The notes: generated from the letters alone by a model not told the origin. DNA of 64,000 nucleotides from JBNAVJ01 sp049700455 (GCA_049700455.1 JBNAVJ010000003.1:1-64000); one strand, 5' to 3'; counted from the first letter of the stretch, positions 25,896 to 35,591 are shown. A program made the numbers and translations.

Positions 25896-27632
25896 ATGCA
25901 AAGAATGATGTTGGCATTGTTTTTTTTATGCTGCTTATTTATAAGTAGAGCTTTCTGTCAATGGGAGAGTCTCAATGGCGGACTTGACCGTGTGAACATT
26001 GATGCTTTTGATGTAAGATTTGGCAAGGCTGTAATTGCTCTCTCCCAAAATGGAATTTATATGTCGCAGTTTGCCAATCAATTCTGGAATAAGATAGGTA
26101 ATAATATACCTGTTTCAAAATTAACGGCAGTTCTGGTAGATGATTATAACATTTTTGTTGCAACGCCTTCTGATGTTTATAAAATTAACTCTTCTGGTAC
26201 AGGTTCTGAGGTTGTTTTTTCAAGCGATAAGAGTGAAATTACCGCTCTTGCCTCAGATGACAGAAACCTTTATGTTGGTACTGAAAAGGGACTTTACGTT
26301 TTTACTAAATTTGGAACGACCTCTATAGGTAAAAATACCCCTGTACTAAATGGAAAAGTAAATTTCATCCGTATATATAATCGAGCTATATTTGTTGCTA
26401 CAAGTTATGGGTTGTTTGTAAGTGAAAGTTATGGATTTTACTGGACTGATCTGAAAACTGGTTACCTTTATTCAGATGTGAAATCTGTTACAGTTGCTGA
26501 TAAAATCATCTATGCTGCTACTGATTATGGGGTTATAAGAAGTATGAACGCGGGAGCAAGTTGGGAGCTTGTTAACTTTGGGCTTGCGGCTGGCAAAATT
26601 TATGCAGTGGAAATCTATAAAAATAAAATCTATGCCGGCACTGATGGAATGGGAATTTACTCTGCATCAGTTGGAAATGAAAACTGGAGTTCAGATAACT
26701 TTGCATTACCATTTAATTCTCGTGTTGCTTTTCTGAAAGCTGATAATAATAATCTTTATGCTGTATTGCAAAATGAAGGACTGTATGTGTTATATAGTTA
26801 TTCAAATTCGTGGAACGCTCTGAAAACGGGTTTTTCACCCGTACCAATTTATAAGTTCTATTATATTAATTCAAATCTGTTTGCAAAATCTCCAGCACGC
26901 GTATACTCTTTTAATGCTTCAAAAAAGAAATGGGATATTGAAGAAAAATTTTATCTGGAAAATCTTTTTGTCTATGGGGATATGTTTTATGTTGTTAGAG
27001 ATGGCAAAGTGTATTATTCACGGGCAATGGGAGGATTCAATTATTACAACACTGAAGATATAAAAGAAGATATAATTTCGTTTGCTACTAACGATTCCTT
27101 TAAATTTGCTGGAACTCAAAATGGAGTTTATACTACCCGTAGCGGTAGTAATAAATGGTCTCAAATAAAAACTTTACGGGAACCGATTTATAAATTTATT
27201 GTTGTTAATTCCTATGTTATTGCAACAGCAGAAAAAGCACTTTATGTCTCATCAGATTTTGGTCAAAATTGGAAACAGTCAATGTTAAGTGGGATGATAA
27301 ATGATGTTTGGTATAATGGATACGGTATTTTTGTGACTACAAGCGGAAGTCTTTACGTTTCCACTGATCTGGGAATTACCTGGAATGCTCCAGTGAGGTA
27401 TAGTTTCGTCTCTGAAGACAATTCTCTTCATAGCAACGGGAAATATGTTGTCGCTGCTGCTGGAAATCTGATGTATCTTTCAAATGATTCAGGTAAGACG
27501 TTTGTTACAAAAAACGCAGATTTTGCTACTAATGTAAAACTGACGGCTATAGCAACTGCAAATGATTATGTATATGTTGCTACCTTTGAAAATGGCGTCT
27601 GGAGAAGAAAGATAAATGAACTAATTAAATAG
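25896..27632 (+). CDS. Secreted beta-propeller (Ycf48/sortilin-like) protein without T9SS domain
   Basis: The 578-residue protein has a signal peptide (about 1-21, ending AFCQ). A long series of blades of about 40 residues follows, with motifs such as IYAATDYGVIRSMNAGASWELV, LYVSSDFGQNWKQ and LYVSTDLGITWNA, like the propellers of the T9SS cargo in this window. It stops at KINELIK straight after the last blade and lacks the NYPNPFNP-type C-terminal domain, so it is probably periplasmic or uses another route. A lipoprotein gene starts one base after its stop codon, which suggests an operon. Ligand and function are unknown. Confidence 0.75.
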   Translation: MQRMMLALFFLCCLFISRAFCQWESLNGGLDRVNIDAFDVRFGKAVIALSQNGIYMSQFANQFWNKIGNNIPVSKLTAVLVDDYNIFVATPSDVYKINSSGTGSEVVFSSDKSEITALASDDRNLYVGTEKGLYVFTKFGTTSIGKNTPVLNGKVNFIRIYNRAIFVATSYGLFVSESYGFYWTDLKTGYLYSDVKSVTVADKIIYAATDYGVIRSMNAGASWELVNFGLAAGKIYAVEIYKNKIYAGTDGMGIYSASVGNENWSSDNFALPFNSRVAFLKADNNNLYAVLQNEGLYVLYSYSNSWNALKTGFSPVPIYKFYYINSNLFAKSPARVYSFNASKKKWDIEEKFYLENLFVYGDMFYVVRDGKVYYSRAMGGFNYYNTEDIKEDIISFATNDSFKFAGTQNGVYTTRSGSNKWSQIKTLREPIYKFIVVNSYVIATAEKALYVSSDFGQNWKQSMLSGMINDVWYNGYGIFVTTSGSLYVSTDLGITWNAPVRYSFVSEDNSLHSNGKYVVAAAGNLMYLSNDSGKTFVTKNADFATNVKLTAIATANDYVYVATFENGVWRRKINELIK

Positions 27633-27633
27633 T

Positions 27634-28224
27634 ATGAAGAATATATTTAAAATTTGTTTTCTAATACTATTTGTAATTCCTTTTGCCTGTAATAAGGATA
27701 ACCATTCTACTTCTGGAGATTCCGGAGAAAATAAAAAAACTGAAATTACCCTCCCTGACTCTATATCGGTTTCAAAAGAACGACAGTTCACTTCAGCAGA
27801 GGACACTACAAAAAAAAGAAAGTTTATAGAGGCGTATTATATTAGTCGGTTAGGAGATTCAGTGGATGTTACCGAATTTGTCCCTGTGGTGGAAAAAACT
27901 TCAAAAGCCTTTGCAGGAGTTTACTCCACAATTCCATCTCCGTCTGCAAAAGGAGAAAAAAACTCCGATATCTGGGAACAGTTAGTTCTTGAATTTAAGG
28001 ACCCTGAGGGACCGGTATGTACAATTACTACTTACAAGGGCGATAAGAAAATATCAGAGGATACCCTGAAAGACGTTAAGGTGATTAAAGATATATTTAC
28101 AGCAATGAGAGGTAATAGAGTTGTGCGCGGTCGTTTTGTTAAAGTGATGAAAAAGAAATTTGTAATCTATGGATTGCTGCTTGGAGATGGACCGAAAAAC
28201 AAATTTTTTGAACTGGAAGAGTAA
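27634..28224 (+). CDS. Hypothetical lipoprotein
   Basis: The 196-residue protein has a lipoprotein signal with lipobox Cys19 (IPFAC). A low-complexity segment rich in Ser, Glu and Lys follows, then a compact domain (about residues 85-196) with EQLVLEFKDPEGPVCTITTYKG. It begins 1 bp after the beta-propeller gene and is probably co-translated with it, so the two may act together in the envelope. No known family was recognised. Confidence 0.65.
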   Translation: MKNIFKICFLILFVIPFACNKDNHSTSGDSGENKKTEITLPDSISVSKERQFTSAEDTTKKRKFIEAYYISRLGDSVDVTEFVPVVEKTSKAFAGVYSTIPSPSAKGEKNSDIWEQLVLEFKDPEGPVCTITTYKGDKKISEDTLKDVKVIKDIFTAMRGNRVVRGRFVKVMKKKFVIYGLLLGDGPKNKFFELEE

Positions 28225-28311
28225 ACAATAATATTTGAAACTGATAGAAGATAGTACACATAACTATTATAAAAATCTATACATTATATAAAATACTTAA
28301 ATTATTGAATA

Positions 28312-29673
28312 ATGGAATATACATTATTAATTCTGGTTGCCCTTATAATTGGTGGGGTGATCGGTTTTGGAATAGGGTTTCTTTACTTAAAATCAAAATT
28401 TGCTACAGGTTTTGTTAGAGAAGAGGAGTTTAAACTACTTGCTCAGGAGAAAGATAAATTCGGTATTGAGGTAGCGCGGTTAAATGAACGTGTAAATATT
28501 CTCGAAAAAGAGCTTGAAACTAAACGTAATGAGCTTGAAACTATTGAGAAGAAGTTTTATGATGCTTCAAATGAGCTATCGAAAATAACCACTATAAATA
28601 ATACTCTCAGAGAAAAACTTGAAGAACAAAAAGCAGAACTGTTAAAATTACAGGAGAGTTTTCGGGTGGAATTTGAAAATCTTGCCAATAGGATTTTTGA
28701 TGAGAAAACTCAAAGTTTCAAGAGGGAAAGTTCTCAGAGTATAGAACAAATTTTAAATCCATTAAAGGAGAATATTAAGAAGTTTGAGGATGCGGTTCGT
28801 CAGACCTCACTTTCGGAACGTGAGCACAGACAAATTTTAATTGAAGAGATAAAACATCTTAAAGAAGCCAATCAAAAAATAACAGAAGAAGCCAACAATC
28901 TTGTCCAGGCTTTGAAAGGGGATTCACGAACACAGGGGAACTGGGGGGAATTGATACTTGAAAAGATTCTTGAACGTTCAGGACTTGTAAGGGATAGGGA
29001 ATATACTATTCAAGAAAGCAAAACGGATGAAACTGGCAGACGATTGAGGCCTGATGTGATAATTCACCTTCCAGAAAACAGAAGCATCATTATTGACTCA
29101 AAGGTGTCACTACGGGCATATGAGAGATACTGGAATGAAGATGACCCGGTAAGAAAACAATCTTATCTTGCAGAACACATTGCCGCACTTAGAAATCATA
29201 TCAAAACCCTTGATGCAAAACAGTACCAGAATCTTTATGGTTTGCAGACAGTGGATTTTATAATAATGTTTATGCCCATTGAACCAGCCTTGAGTCTGGC
29301 GGTTCAGGCTGATTTGAGCCTATGGAATGATGCTTTTGAAAAACAAATAGTGATAGTGGGACCTTCTACTTTACTTGCTACATTACGTACAATTGCTAAT
29401 ATCTGGAAGCAAGAAAAACAAAATAGAAATGCACTTGCCATAGCTGACCAAAGCGGTAAGTTATATCAAAAAATGCGTGGTGTACTTGAAGACTTACTCA
29501 ACATCGGGAAAAAACTTGATGATGCAAAATCATCTTATGAGTCTGCAGTGAACAAACTTTCAAGAGGTAGAGGCAATGTTATCTCCCAACTTGAAAAAAT
29601 TAAAGAACTCGGTGCAAAAACTGAAAACCAGCTACCTCCGGAAATTCTCAATAACGCTGAGATTGAATCTTGA
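28312..29673 (+). CDS. rmuC: DNA recombination protein RmuC
   Basis: The 453-residue protein has an N-terminal membrane segment (about 3-26), a long coiled coil (about 45-200) and the RmuC nuclease-like domain with TQGNWGELILEKILERSGL, LRPDVIIHLPENRSIIIDSKVSL and VDFIIMFMPIEPALSLA. RmuC limits inversions between short inverted repeats in E. coli, and the domain resembles endonuclease folds. It is followed by 150 bp and then the orphan terminase pair. Confidence 0.92.
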   Translation: MEYTLLILVALIIGGVIGFGIGFLYLKSKFATGFVREEEFKLLAQEKDKFGIEVARLNERVNILEKELETKRNELETIEKKFYDASNELSKITTINNTLREKLEEQKAELLKLQESFRVEFENLANRIFDEKTQSFKRESSQSIEQILNPLKENIKKFEDAVRQTSLSEREHRQILIEEIKHLKEANQKITEEANNLVQALKGDSRTQGNWGELILEKILERSGLVRDREYTIQESKTDETGRRLRPDVIIHLPENRSIIIDSKVSLRAYERYWNEDDPVRKQSYLAEHIAALRNHIKTLDAKQYQNLYGLQTVDFIIMFMPIEPALSLAVQADLSLWNDAFEKQIVIVGPSTLLATLRTIANIWKQEKQNRNALAIADQSGKLYQKMRGVLEDLLNIGKKLDDAKSSYESAVNKLSRGRGNVISQLEKIKELGAKTENQLPPEILNNAEIES

Positions 29674-29826
29674 TGTCGAAATTGCTCTAATAAATTACAC
29701 CTGTAGAAATTGAATATAAAAACCTGTTTTGATACTCCTTTACTTAATGCCTGAACTTTTTCTCCTTTAAGCTTTGCTTTCTGTCAAAAAATTATTTTTC
29801 TTTGAATGTTTTTGATATTTTTGACT

Positions 29827-30225
29827 ATGGCAAAGAAAAAAACGCAAACTATAGTTACTGATGTTTCTACTTTATCTGAAACTAAAATGAAAAAGATTAT
29901 TGCTCAGTTCTGTGCTCATCTTGAAAAGGGTTTTTCTGAACATTCATTCGGGTTATGTGATGTTGAAAAAATTGAGGAAATTATTTCAATCCTTGATTCG
30001 AAAGAGAGAAATAATTATTACTATGAACGTGTAAAGGCTGCTTTACGTGCAAATCTCTATTTCTGGGAGCGGGTTGGCATTACCGGCTTGAAAAACAAAA
30101 AAAATTTTAATTCCAGTATGTGGATGTTCTACTTGAAATTGAGATTCAACAAAAAATTTAATTATACTGAATTAAACAATAACAAGGTTGATAAAAAGAT
30201 TGAGATTGATTTTACTGAGAAATGA
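29827..30225 (+). CDS. Terminase small subunit-like protein (TerS)
   Basis: The protein has 132 residues from the ATG at 29827 (MAKKKTQ); an ATG seven codons earlier is in frame but adds a non-conserved hydrophobic stretch. The segment ALRANLYFWERVGITGL followed by FNSSMWMFYLKLRFN resembles the FWE...GL...FN..W.F..K.RFGW pattern of phage DNA-packaging small subunits. It overlaps the terminase large subunit gene by 4 bp (ATGA), as terS and terL often do. It would recognise viral DNA and stimulate the large subunit. The assignment rests on this pattern and on the neighbour. Confidence 0.7.
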   Translation: MAKKKTQTIVTDVSTLSETKMKKIIAQFCAHLEKGFSEHSFGLCDVEKIEEIISILDSKERNNYYYERVKAALRANLYFWERVGITGLKNKKNFNSSMWMFYLKLRFNKKFNYTELNNNKVDKKIEIDFTEK

Positions 30226-31442
30226 AATCTCTTTTTGAAAAGAACAGTAGAAAAAAGCTCAGTTTCAGTGTCATCACAAAGTCAATCAATAAAATATATC
30301 TTCCATTATTAAAGAACTCATCACGTTATCTTCATATTTATGGCGGTGCAGGTTCAGGCAAGAGTTACTTTGCAGCCCAAAAGATTTTGTTGCGTGTTTT
30401 GACTGAACCAAAACACAGATTCCTTCTGGTCAGAAAAGTTGCACGAACAATCCGAAACTCACAATATTCACTCATTAAACATTTAGTCTATATTGCTAAT
30501 CTTCAGAAGTACTTTAATTTTCGTGAGTCAGATTTGAGTATAGAATGTACACTGCATGGTAATAAAATTATTTCTGCAGGTTTAGATGATAGGGAGAAAT
30601 TGAAATCAATTTTTGGAATAACCTCTATCTGGATTGAAGAAGCAACTGAACTGGAGTTTGAGGACTTTAACCAGATAAATCTCAGGGTGAGGGGTAAGAC
30701 CGCAAATTACAAACAAATAATCCTGACTTATAATCCTGTAAACGTTAACCACTGGTTGAATACAAGAACTTTCCAGAATTGCACAAAAATAAAAACAACT
30801 TTCAAAGATAATACTTTTATTGATGAAGAGTACATTACCATATTAAATGAACTTAAAAATCAGGATGAGAACTATTACAAAATATATGCACTTGGTGAAT
30901 GGGGGAGTTTGAAAAATCTGATTTTTAAACCGTTTGAACTGATTGAAAACTACCCCTCAGAGTTTGATGAAATTATTTATGGACTTGATTTCGGTTATAA
31001 TAATCCCACAGCTTTGATCGAAGTTGGAATAAAAGATAAAGAATTTTTTCTCAAAGAACTAATCTATGAAACAAGACTTACAAATACAGAACTTATTGCC
31101 AGAATCAAGCAGCTTGGAATTAAGAAAAGTGCCCCAATTTATTGTGATTCTTCTGAATCAAACAGGATTCAGGAACTATGTGAAAGTGGATTTAATGTTC
31201 TTAGAGCTGATAAAAATGTCAGAGATGGAATCGATTTCCTGAAGGCTTCACGGATTTATAGCAATTCGAATAACATCAATATCAATAAAGAGGTGCTTGC
31301 ATATTCATATAAGGAGGATAGAAATGGGCAGCTGTTTGATGAACCTGTTAAATTTAACGACCATAGTATGGATGCTATTAGATATGCTATTTTTACACAT
31401 TGTAAAAAAAGAGAGGAACCAAGAATCAGGATAATTGGCTAA
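30222..31442 (+). CDS. Phage terminase large subunit (PBSX-type)
   Basis: The 406-residue protein appears complete. The ATPase domain has Walker A GGAGSGKS (41-48) and a Walker B-like TSIWIEEA (about 134-141), with LTYNP as coupling motif. The C-terminal RNase H-like nuclease has acidic residues Asp256 (YGLDFGY), Asp309 (IYCDSSES) and Asp384 (DHSMDAIRYA). These belong to the DNA-packaging motor of tailed phages. No portal, capsid, protease or tail gene is nearby: the 3' end overlaps a convergent metallophosphoesterase gene by 4 bp. It is an isolated phage-derived module with an intact reading frame. Confidence 0.9.
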   Translation: MKSLFEKNSRKKLSFSVITKSINKIYLPLLKNSSRYLHIYGGAGSGKSYFAAQKILLRVLTEPKHRFLLVRKVARTIRNSQYSLIKHLVYIANLQKYFNFRESDLSIECTLHGNKIISAGLDDREKLKSIFGITSIWIEEATELEFEDFNQINLRVRGKTANYKQIILTYNPVNVNHWLNTRTFQNCTKIKTTFKDNTFIDEEYITILNELKNQDENYYKIYALGEWGSLKNLIFKPFELIENYPSEFDEIIYGLDFGYNNPTALIEVGIKDKEFFLKELIYETRLTNTELIARIKQLGIKKSAPIYCDSSESNRIQELCESGFNVLRADKNVRDGIDFLKASRIYSNSNNININKEVLAYSYKEDRNGQLFDEPVKFNDHSMDAIRYAIFTHCKKREEPRIRIIG

Positions 31443-32599
31443 TTTCCAAACTTTACTTTCAGGAGAACGACTTCAGGAGGAGCCATAATTCTTATAGGTG
31501 GTCCCCAGGTGCCAGCGCCAGTAGAAATAAAAAATTGTGTATTTTGCTTTTTGTGATAACCGTATGGAAATTCATATATTAGTTTCACAATGAGATTAAT
31601 CGGAAAAAACTGTCCATTGTGTGTATGACCGGATATCTGGAGGTCGATTTTATTTTTCACGACCTCTTCTATTTCTGATGGCTGATGGTCAATTAGAATC
31701 AAGGGGAGGGATTTATCAACATCCCTGAGTAAATCTGTCAGTTTTTTCCGTGGTTGACCGGTGAACCTGCTCTTTTCCTTATCTTCTCGCCCTATTAAAT
31801 AAAACGTATTTGCAATTAAGTAAGATGTGTCTCGTAACAAGGTGATGTTGTGTTTTTCAATAAAAGGAATTGCTTTTTCTATCCCTCCTATATACTCGTG
31901 ATTTCCTGTTACTCCATAGATGCCATACTTTGCCGAAAGTTGTTTGAGTGGTTCTGCAGAATTATTCTCTTCAAGTTTTGTGACATCTTCGTCAAGTAAG
32001 TCCCCTCCGAAAATTATTACATCAGGTTTCACTGAATTCAAAAGAGAAACTATTTTTTGCAGTTTTTCGTCATCAACCACAGTTCCAAGGTGAATGTCTG
32101 AGGCAAATGCAATATTAATTTCAGAAATTTCTGCGGCAGGTTTATCGATTTTTATTACCTGTGTGTGAAGGTTTATTTCATTTGAGTTTTTGTAACCAAC
32201 ATAGAGTATCAAAGAAACAAGTAAGACAGATACTATAAAAAATGCGAGTTTTGTTGCACCGTAATAAAATGTTGCAAATGAGGGATAAATTGGAGTGGTA
32301 CTATTAATTCCTCGAACAATATCAAGTATAATTATTATTAGAAGGAAATAAATCACCGCCGCCATCCAGAAAGAACCACACCAGATAAGGATATTTGAAA
32401 CAATACCCTGCTGAATTCTCTCCAGTATTCTGCCTATAAGGTAAGCAAGATACAAAGCAATAAAAATCACAGAGTATGAAATCCTTATAACAGGAATTTT
32501 TGGCAGTGCCTGCAATCCTCTAATGAATACATAAAAATTAACCAGCGAATAAAGAACAAAAACGATAGTGAAAAAAATCAAAAAATTAGTCATTTTCAT
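31439..32599 (-). CDS. Membrane-anchored metallophosphoesterase (calcineurin-like)
   Basis: The 386-residue protein has about four N-terminal membrane segments (roughly 1-145). A calcineurin-like phosphoesterase domain follows with ordered metal-binding motifs FASDIHLG, FGGDLLDE, GNHEY and SGHTHNGQF. The arrangement resembles the YkuE/YaeI group, some of which hydrolyse lipid-linked phosphates. The substrate is not known. It is convergent with the terminase gene (4-bp overlap) and 18 bp downstream of the nitroreductase gene. Confidence 0.88.
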   Translation of the reverse strand: MKMTNFLIFFTIVFVLYSLVNFYVFIRGLQALPKIPVIRISYSVIFIALYLAYLIGRILERIQQGIVSNILIWCGSFWMAAVIYFLLIIIILDIVRGINSTTPIYPSFATFYYGATKLAFFIVSVLLVSLILYVGYKNSNEINLHTQVIKIDKPAAEISEINIAFASDIHLGTVVDDEKLQKIVSLLNSVKPDVIIFGGDLLDEDVTKLEENNSAEPLKQLSAKYGIYGVTGNHEYIGGIEKAIPFIEKHNITLLRDTSYLIANTFYLIGREDKEKSRFTGQPRKKLTDLLRDVDKSLPLILIDHQPSEIEEVVKNKIDLQISGHTHNGQFFPINLIVKLIYEFPYGYHKKQNTQFFISTGAGTWGPPIRIMAPPEVVLLKVKFGN

Positions 32600-32617
32600 A
32601 ATCCCAGTATACTTTTC

Positions 32618-33124
32618 TCAGAATGTATTTTTATGAATTCGTTCAGGTTTATATCTATCTGTTGGGAATACTTTCTCCTCATCTGGATATCCTATAGCAA
32701 CAAAAGAAAACGGAACAACATTTTCTGGAATATTTAAAAGTTGACGGGCAAATTCCATTCGTAATTTACGAGGAAAAACTGCAATCCATACAGAACCGAG
32801 TCCTCGTTCCGTTGCAGCAAGGAGTATATTTTCTGTTGCTGCTGAACAGTCCTGAATCCACATATCAGGAGATTTTTGCAGAGTAAGATCAGCGCAGACC
32901 ATAATACACAGAGGAGCTTCTTTAAGCATCTTTGCATAGGGATGAAAGTCAGCAATCTTATTCAATTTTCCTCTGTCATCAATTATAATAAAGTGCCAGG
33001 GTTGTTCATTGTGTGCAGAGGGTGCAAACATTGCAGCTTTCAGAATATAGTCAAGATCCTCTTCTTTAATTGGATCAGGCTTGTATTTTCTAATGCTTCG
33101 TCGTCGAAATAAAATACTATCCAT
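32618..33124 (-). CDS. Nitroreductase family protein (FMN-dependent)
   Basis: The 168-residue protein has the nitroreductase start FRRRSIRKYKPDPI, the FMN contact APSAHNEQPWHFIII and the later motif GLGSVWIAVFPR. The short length fits small single-domain members. These enzymes use NAD(P)H to reduce flavin-linked substrates such as nitroaromatics and quinones; the natural substrate is unknown. It starts 1 bp downstream of the Sua5-like gene stop and is probably co-transcribed with it. Confidence 0.9.
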   Translation of the reverse strand: MDSILFRRRSIRKYKPDPIKEEDLDYILKAAMFAPSAHNEQPWHFIIIDDRGKLNKIADFHPYAKMLKEAPLCIMVCADLTLQKSPDMWIQDCSAATENILLAATERGLGSVWIAVFPRKLRMEFARQLLNIPENVVPFSFVAIGYPDEEKVFPTDRYKPERIHKNTF

Positions 33125-33125
33125 A

Positions 33126-33746
33126 TTAAATTATTCCCTCAAGTTTTCCAAGTCCTTCCCGCAGTACTATAATCTCTTTGTCTGTACAGTCCAGCACTGT
33201 AGAAGGTTTATTTCCTCCAAATCCGCCGTCTATTATGACATCAATGAGTTTTTCAAACTTTTCATATATTAATGCAGGATCAGTGATATAATCTACAATT
33301 TTATCATCGTTATGGATTGATGTTGAAATAATTGGGACCCCAAGTTCCTCAACAATAGTTAAAGGTATTTTATTGTTTGGGACACGAATGCCAACAGTTT
33401 TTTTCTTACTCTGGAATATTTTTGGCACGTTTGAATTGGCGCGGAGAATAAAGGTATAAGGACCTGGTAAAGTCCTTTTCATTATGCGATATACAGGCGT
33501 ATCAATGTTAAAGGCATAATCAGTTATGTTACTTAAGCTGTGGCAAATAATAGAAAAATTAACTTTCTTTGTGTCAACCCCCTTTATCCTTGCAATCCTT
33601 TCAAGCGCTCTTGGTTGCATTATACTGCAGCCTATGGCATAAACAGTGTCGGTTGGGTAAATAATAACTCCGCCGTTTTGTAGAATATCAACTACCAGCT
33701 GTATCTTTCTTAATTCTGGATTCCGTGGATGTATTCGTAATAACAT
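33126..33746 (-). CDS. L-threonylcarbamoyladenylate synthase-type protein (Sua5/YciO/YrdC)
   Basis: The 206-residue protein is a YrdC-domain protein with IIYPTDTVYAIGC near residue 34, KRTLPGPYTFIL and VGIRVPNN motifs. It lacks the extra C-terminal Sua5 domain. Family members make the threonylcarbamoyl-AMP intermediate for tRNA t6A37; YciO paralogues are less clear, so the exact role is open. It is the first gene of a minus-strand set with the nitroreductase and metallophosphoesterase genes. Confidence 0.85.
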   Translation of the reverse strand: MLLRIHPRNPELRKIQLVVDILQNGGVIIYPTDTVYAIGCSIMQPRALERIARIKGVDTKKVNFSIICHSLSNITDYAFNIDTPVYRIMKRTLPGPYTFILRANSNVPKIFQSKKKTVGIRVPNNKIPLTIVEELGVPIISTSIHNDDKIVDYITDPALIYEKFEKLIDVIIDGGFGGNKPSTVLDCTDKEIIVLREGLGKLEGII

Positions 33747-34216
33747 AATAGAATTAATTTAAATCTAATTTAGAAATGCACAAATTAAATTGAAATAGAA
33801 AAACTGCGTATGGATTTTGATACTAAAATCTTGATAGGCAATAGTACCAATAGTGTGAAATTATCTGCGAAGAGAGGGTTCTTGATGAAATGAATCAAAG
33901 ACGCTGATAAAAAGTTACGATAGATATATGCAATGTATGTTTATTAACCTGAGGGGATTAGCTGAGCAAGAAATTGAATGGAACTTTTTAAAAAATTATA
34001 TGTTATAACATTAAAAGGTTCTACTTATATTGGTAAAACATTATATTATGTTTATAGGGAAGAGCCAGTGTCTGCAAAAAAGATTAAGTTAGAGTTGTCT
34101 TCAGATTTGCTGTTGGTTAGAGTAGCTATGTAGTTATTTATGGTGGTAATATTTAGACGAAATTAAAGAATAATTAAAACTAAAGGAATAAAATTAAAGT
34201 TAAAGGAGAATCAAAT
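33747..34216. other. Intergenic region between divergent genes, with one possible small ORF
   Basis: This 470-bp AT-rich region separates the Sua5-like gene from the redox operon. An AAAGGAG site at about 34203-34209 serves the ATG at 34217. A 51-codon plus-strand ORF at 33978-34133 begins MELFKKLYVITLKGSTYIGK and has no nearby ribosome binding site; it is given separately. No confident promoter, RNA gene or repeat was found. Confidence 0.5.
33978..34133 (+). CDS. Possible small ORF, 51 residues, unsupported
   Basis: An ATG at 33978 opens a 51-residue frame ending at TAG 34131-34133. The product would be basic with mixed hydrophobic residues and no signal peptide. No Shine-Dalgarno lies within 15 bp upstream and no family is recognised. 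It may be a chance ORF or a decayed fragment. Confidence 0.15.
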   Translation: MELFKKLYVITLKGSTYIGKTLYYVYREEPVSAKKIKLELSSDLLLVRVAM

Positions 34217-34774
34217 ATGTTAAAAATTGGAATTATTATTGGTAGTACCCGTCCTGGTCGCAATGCTGAAGCAGTTGCAAAATGGGTATATGAATTGTCA
34301 TCAAAAAGAGATGATGCAGAAATTGAACTGGTTGATATCAAGGACTACAATTTACCTTTACTGGATGAATCTATACCTCCTTCGTTGGGACAATATTCGC
34401 ATTCCCATACGAAACTCTGGGCAGAAAAAATAAACTCCCTTGATGCTTTTATTTTTGTTACCCCCGAATATAATCATGCTCCTTCTGCATCTTTAAAAAA
34501 CGCTATAGATTTTCTATACGCTGAGTGGAATAACAAAGCAGCTGGTTTTGTCAGTTATGGTTCTGCAGGAGGAGTTCGTGCAGTAGAACAACTTCGCTTA
34601 ATTATGGGTGAACTTCAGGTTGCTGATGTAAGAACTCAGGTTGCTCTTTCTCTTTTTACTGATTTTGAGAACTTTAGTGTTTTTAAGCCATCTCCAATTC
34701 ACGAAAAAGCTTTAAACACTATGCTTAATCAGCTTATAAGCTGGGGAAGTGCGTTGAAATCTATAAGAAAATAA
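34217..34774 (+). CDS. NAD(P)H-dependent FMN reductase
   Basis: The 185-residue flavodoxin-like protein has IGIIIGSTRPGRNAEAVAKW at the N-terminus (FMN phosphate loop) and VTPEYNHAPSASLKNAIDFL in the middle, the signature of NADPH-dependent FMN and azo/quinone reductases. SYGSAGGVRAVEQLR follows. It starts behind an AAAGGAG site and leads a five-gene run (FMN reductase, LigB-type dioxygenase, NmrA-like protein, DoxX, MarR). A role in detoxifying quinones or other electrophiles is inferred from that company. Confidence 0.92.
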   Translation: MLKIGIIIGSTRPGRNAEAVAKWVYELSSKRDDAEIELVDIKDYNLPLLDESIPPSLGQYSHSHTKLWAEKINSLDAFIFVTPEYNHAPSASLKNAIDFLYAEWNNKAAGFVSYGSAGGVRAVEQLRLIMGELQVADVRTQVALSLFTDFENFSVFKPSPIHEKALNTMLNQLISWGSALKSIRK

Positions 34775-34781
34775 TTAACAG

Positions 34782-35591
34782 GTGTCTAAGTTACCGGTAT
34801 ATTTTATTCCTCATGGAGGTGGTCCCTGGCATATTATGGATAATGCTCTGGGCGACCCCAGTGGATATGAAAGCTTGAGAAATTACCTGATAGAATTTGG
34901 CAATAAGTATAAGCAGATTGCAAAAGCTATTCTTGTAATTTCGGGGCATTGGGAGGAAAAAGTACCAACAGTTCATTTTGGTATAAATCCACCACTGTTA
35001 TATGATTACTATGGTTTTCCTGAATATACTTATCATCTGAAATGGGAAGCCGCTGGTAGTCCCGAATTGGCAGAACAGGTAGAAGATCTTTTAACCAGAA
35101 GCGGGTTTAAAAGCAGCAGGGAATACAAGCGTGGGTTTGACCACGGTACTTTTGTGCCTTTAATGGTTGCTTTCCCCGAAGCTAAATTTCCGGTAATTCA
35201 GCTCTCACTTGTTGATAGTCTTGAACCTAAAACGCACATAAATCTTGGCAAGGCGCTTAAACCTTTACGTTACAAAGGTGTACTGATTATTGGTTCTGGT
35301 ATGAGCTATCATAATATGCGCGGATTTATGTCAGGAAATCCAAATGTTTTTATTCATTCGGAAAAGTTTGACAACTGGCTTACGGATGTAATTTCAAAAG
35401 ACGATGTAAAAGACAGGAACCTCGCATTGATAAATTGGCGAAATGCTCCTTTTGCGCTGGAAAGTCATCCGAGGAGTGAACATTTAGTGCCTTTATTTGT
35501 GATAGCGGGCGCTGCTGGTGATGATATTGGGAGGAGAGATTACTCAGGAACAGTGATGGGAGTGAAAATTTCAGGATTTAAATTTGGATAA
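34782..35591 (+). CDS. LigB/DODA-type class III extradiol dioxygenase
   Basis: The 269-residue protein begins at GTG, 7 bp after the FMN reductase gene. The family's histidine motifs are in order: FIPHGGGPWH, VISGHWEE, FDHGTFVPL and ESHPRSEHLVPLF. It resembles the YgiD/4,5-DOPA dioxygenase group of catechol ring-cleaving enzymes with a non-haem metal. The physiological substrate is unknown, probably a catechol or quinol. The operon links it to quinone and flavin reduction. Confidence 0.88.
   Translation: MSKLPVYFIPHGGGPWHIMDNALGDPSGYESLRNYLIEFGNKYKQIAKAILVISGHWEEKVPTVHFGINPPLLYDYYGFPEYTYHLKWEAAGSPELAEQVEDLLTRSGFKSSREYKRGFDHGTFVPLMVAFPEAKFPVIQLSLVDSLEPKTHINLGKALKPLRYKGVLIIGSGMSYHNMRGFMSGNPNVFIHSEKFDNWLTDVISKDDVKDRNLALINWRNAPFALESHPRSEHLVPLFVIAGAAGDDIGRRDYSGTVMGVKISGFKFG

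Noticed and set aside
29674..31442. Complete prophage or integrated element
   Set aside because: Only TerS and TerL are present; no integrase, portal, capsid, tail or flanking direct repeats were seen.
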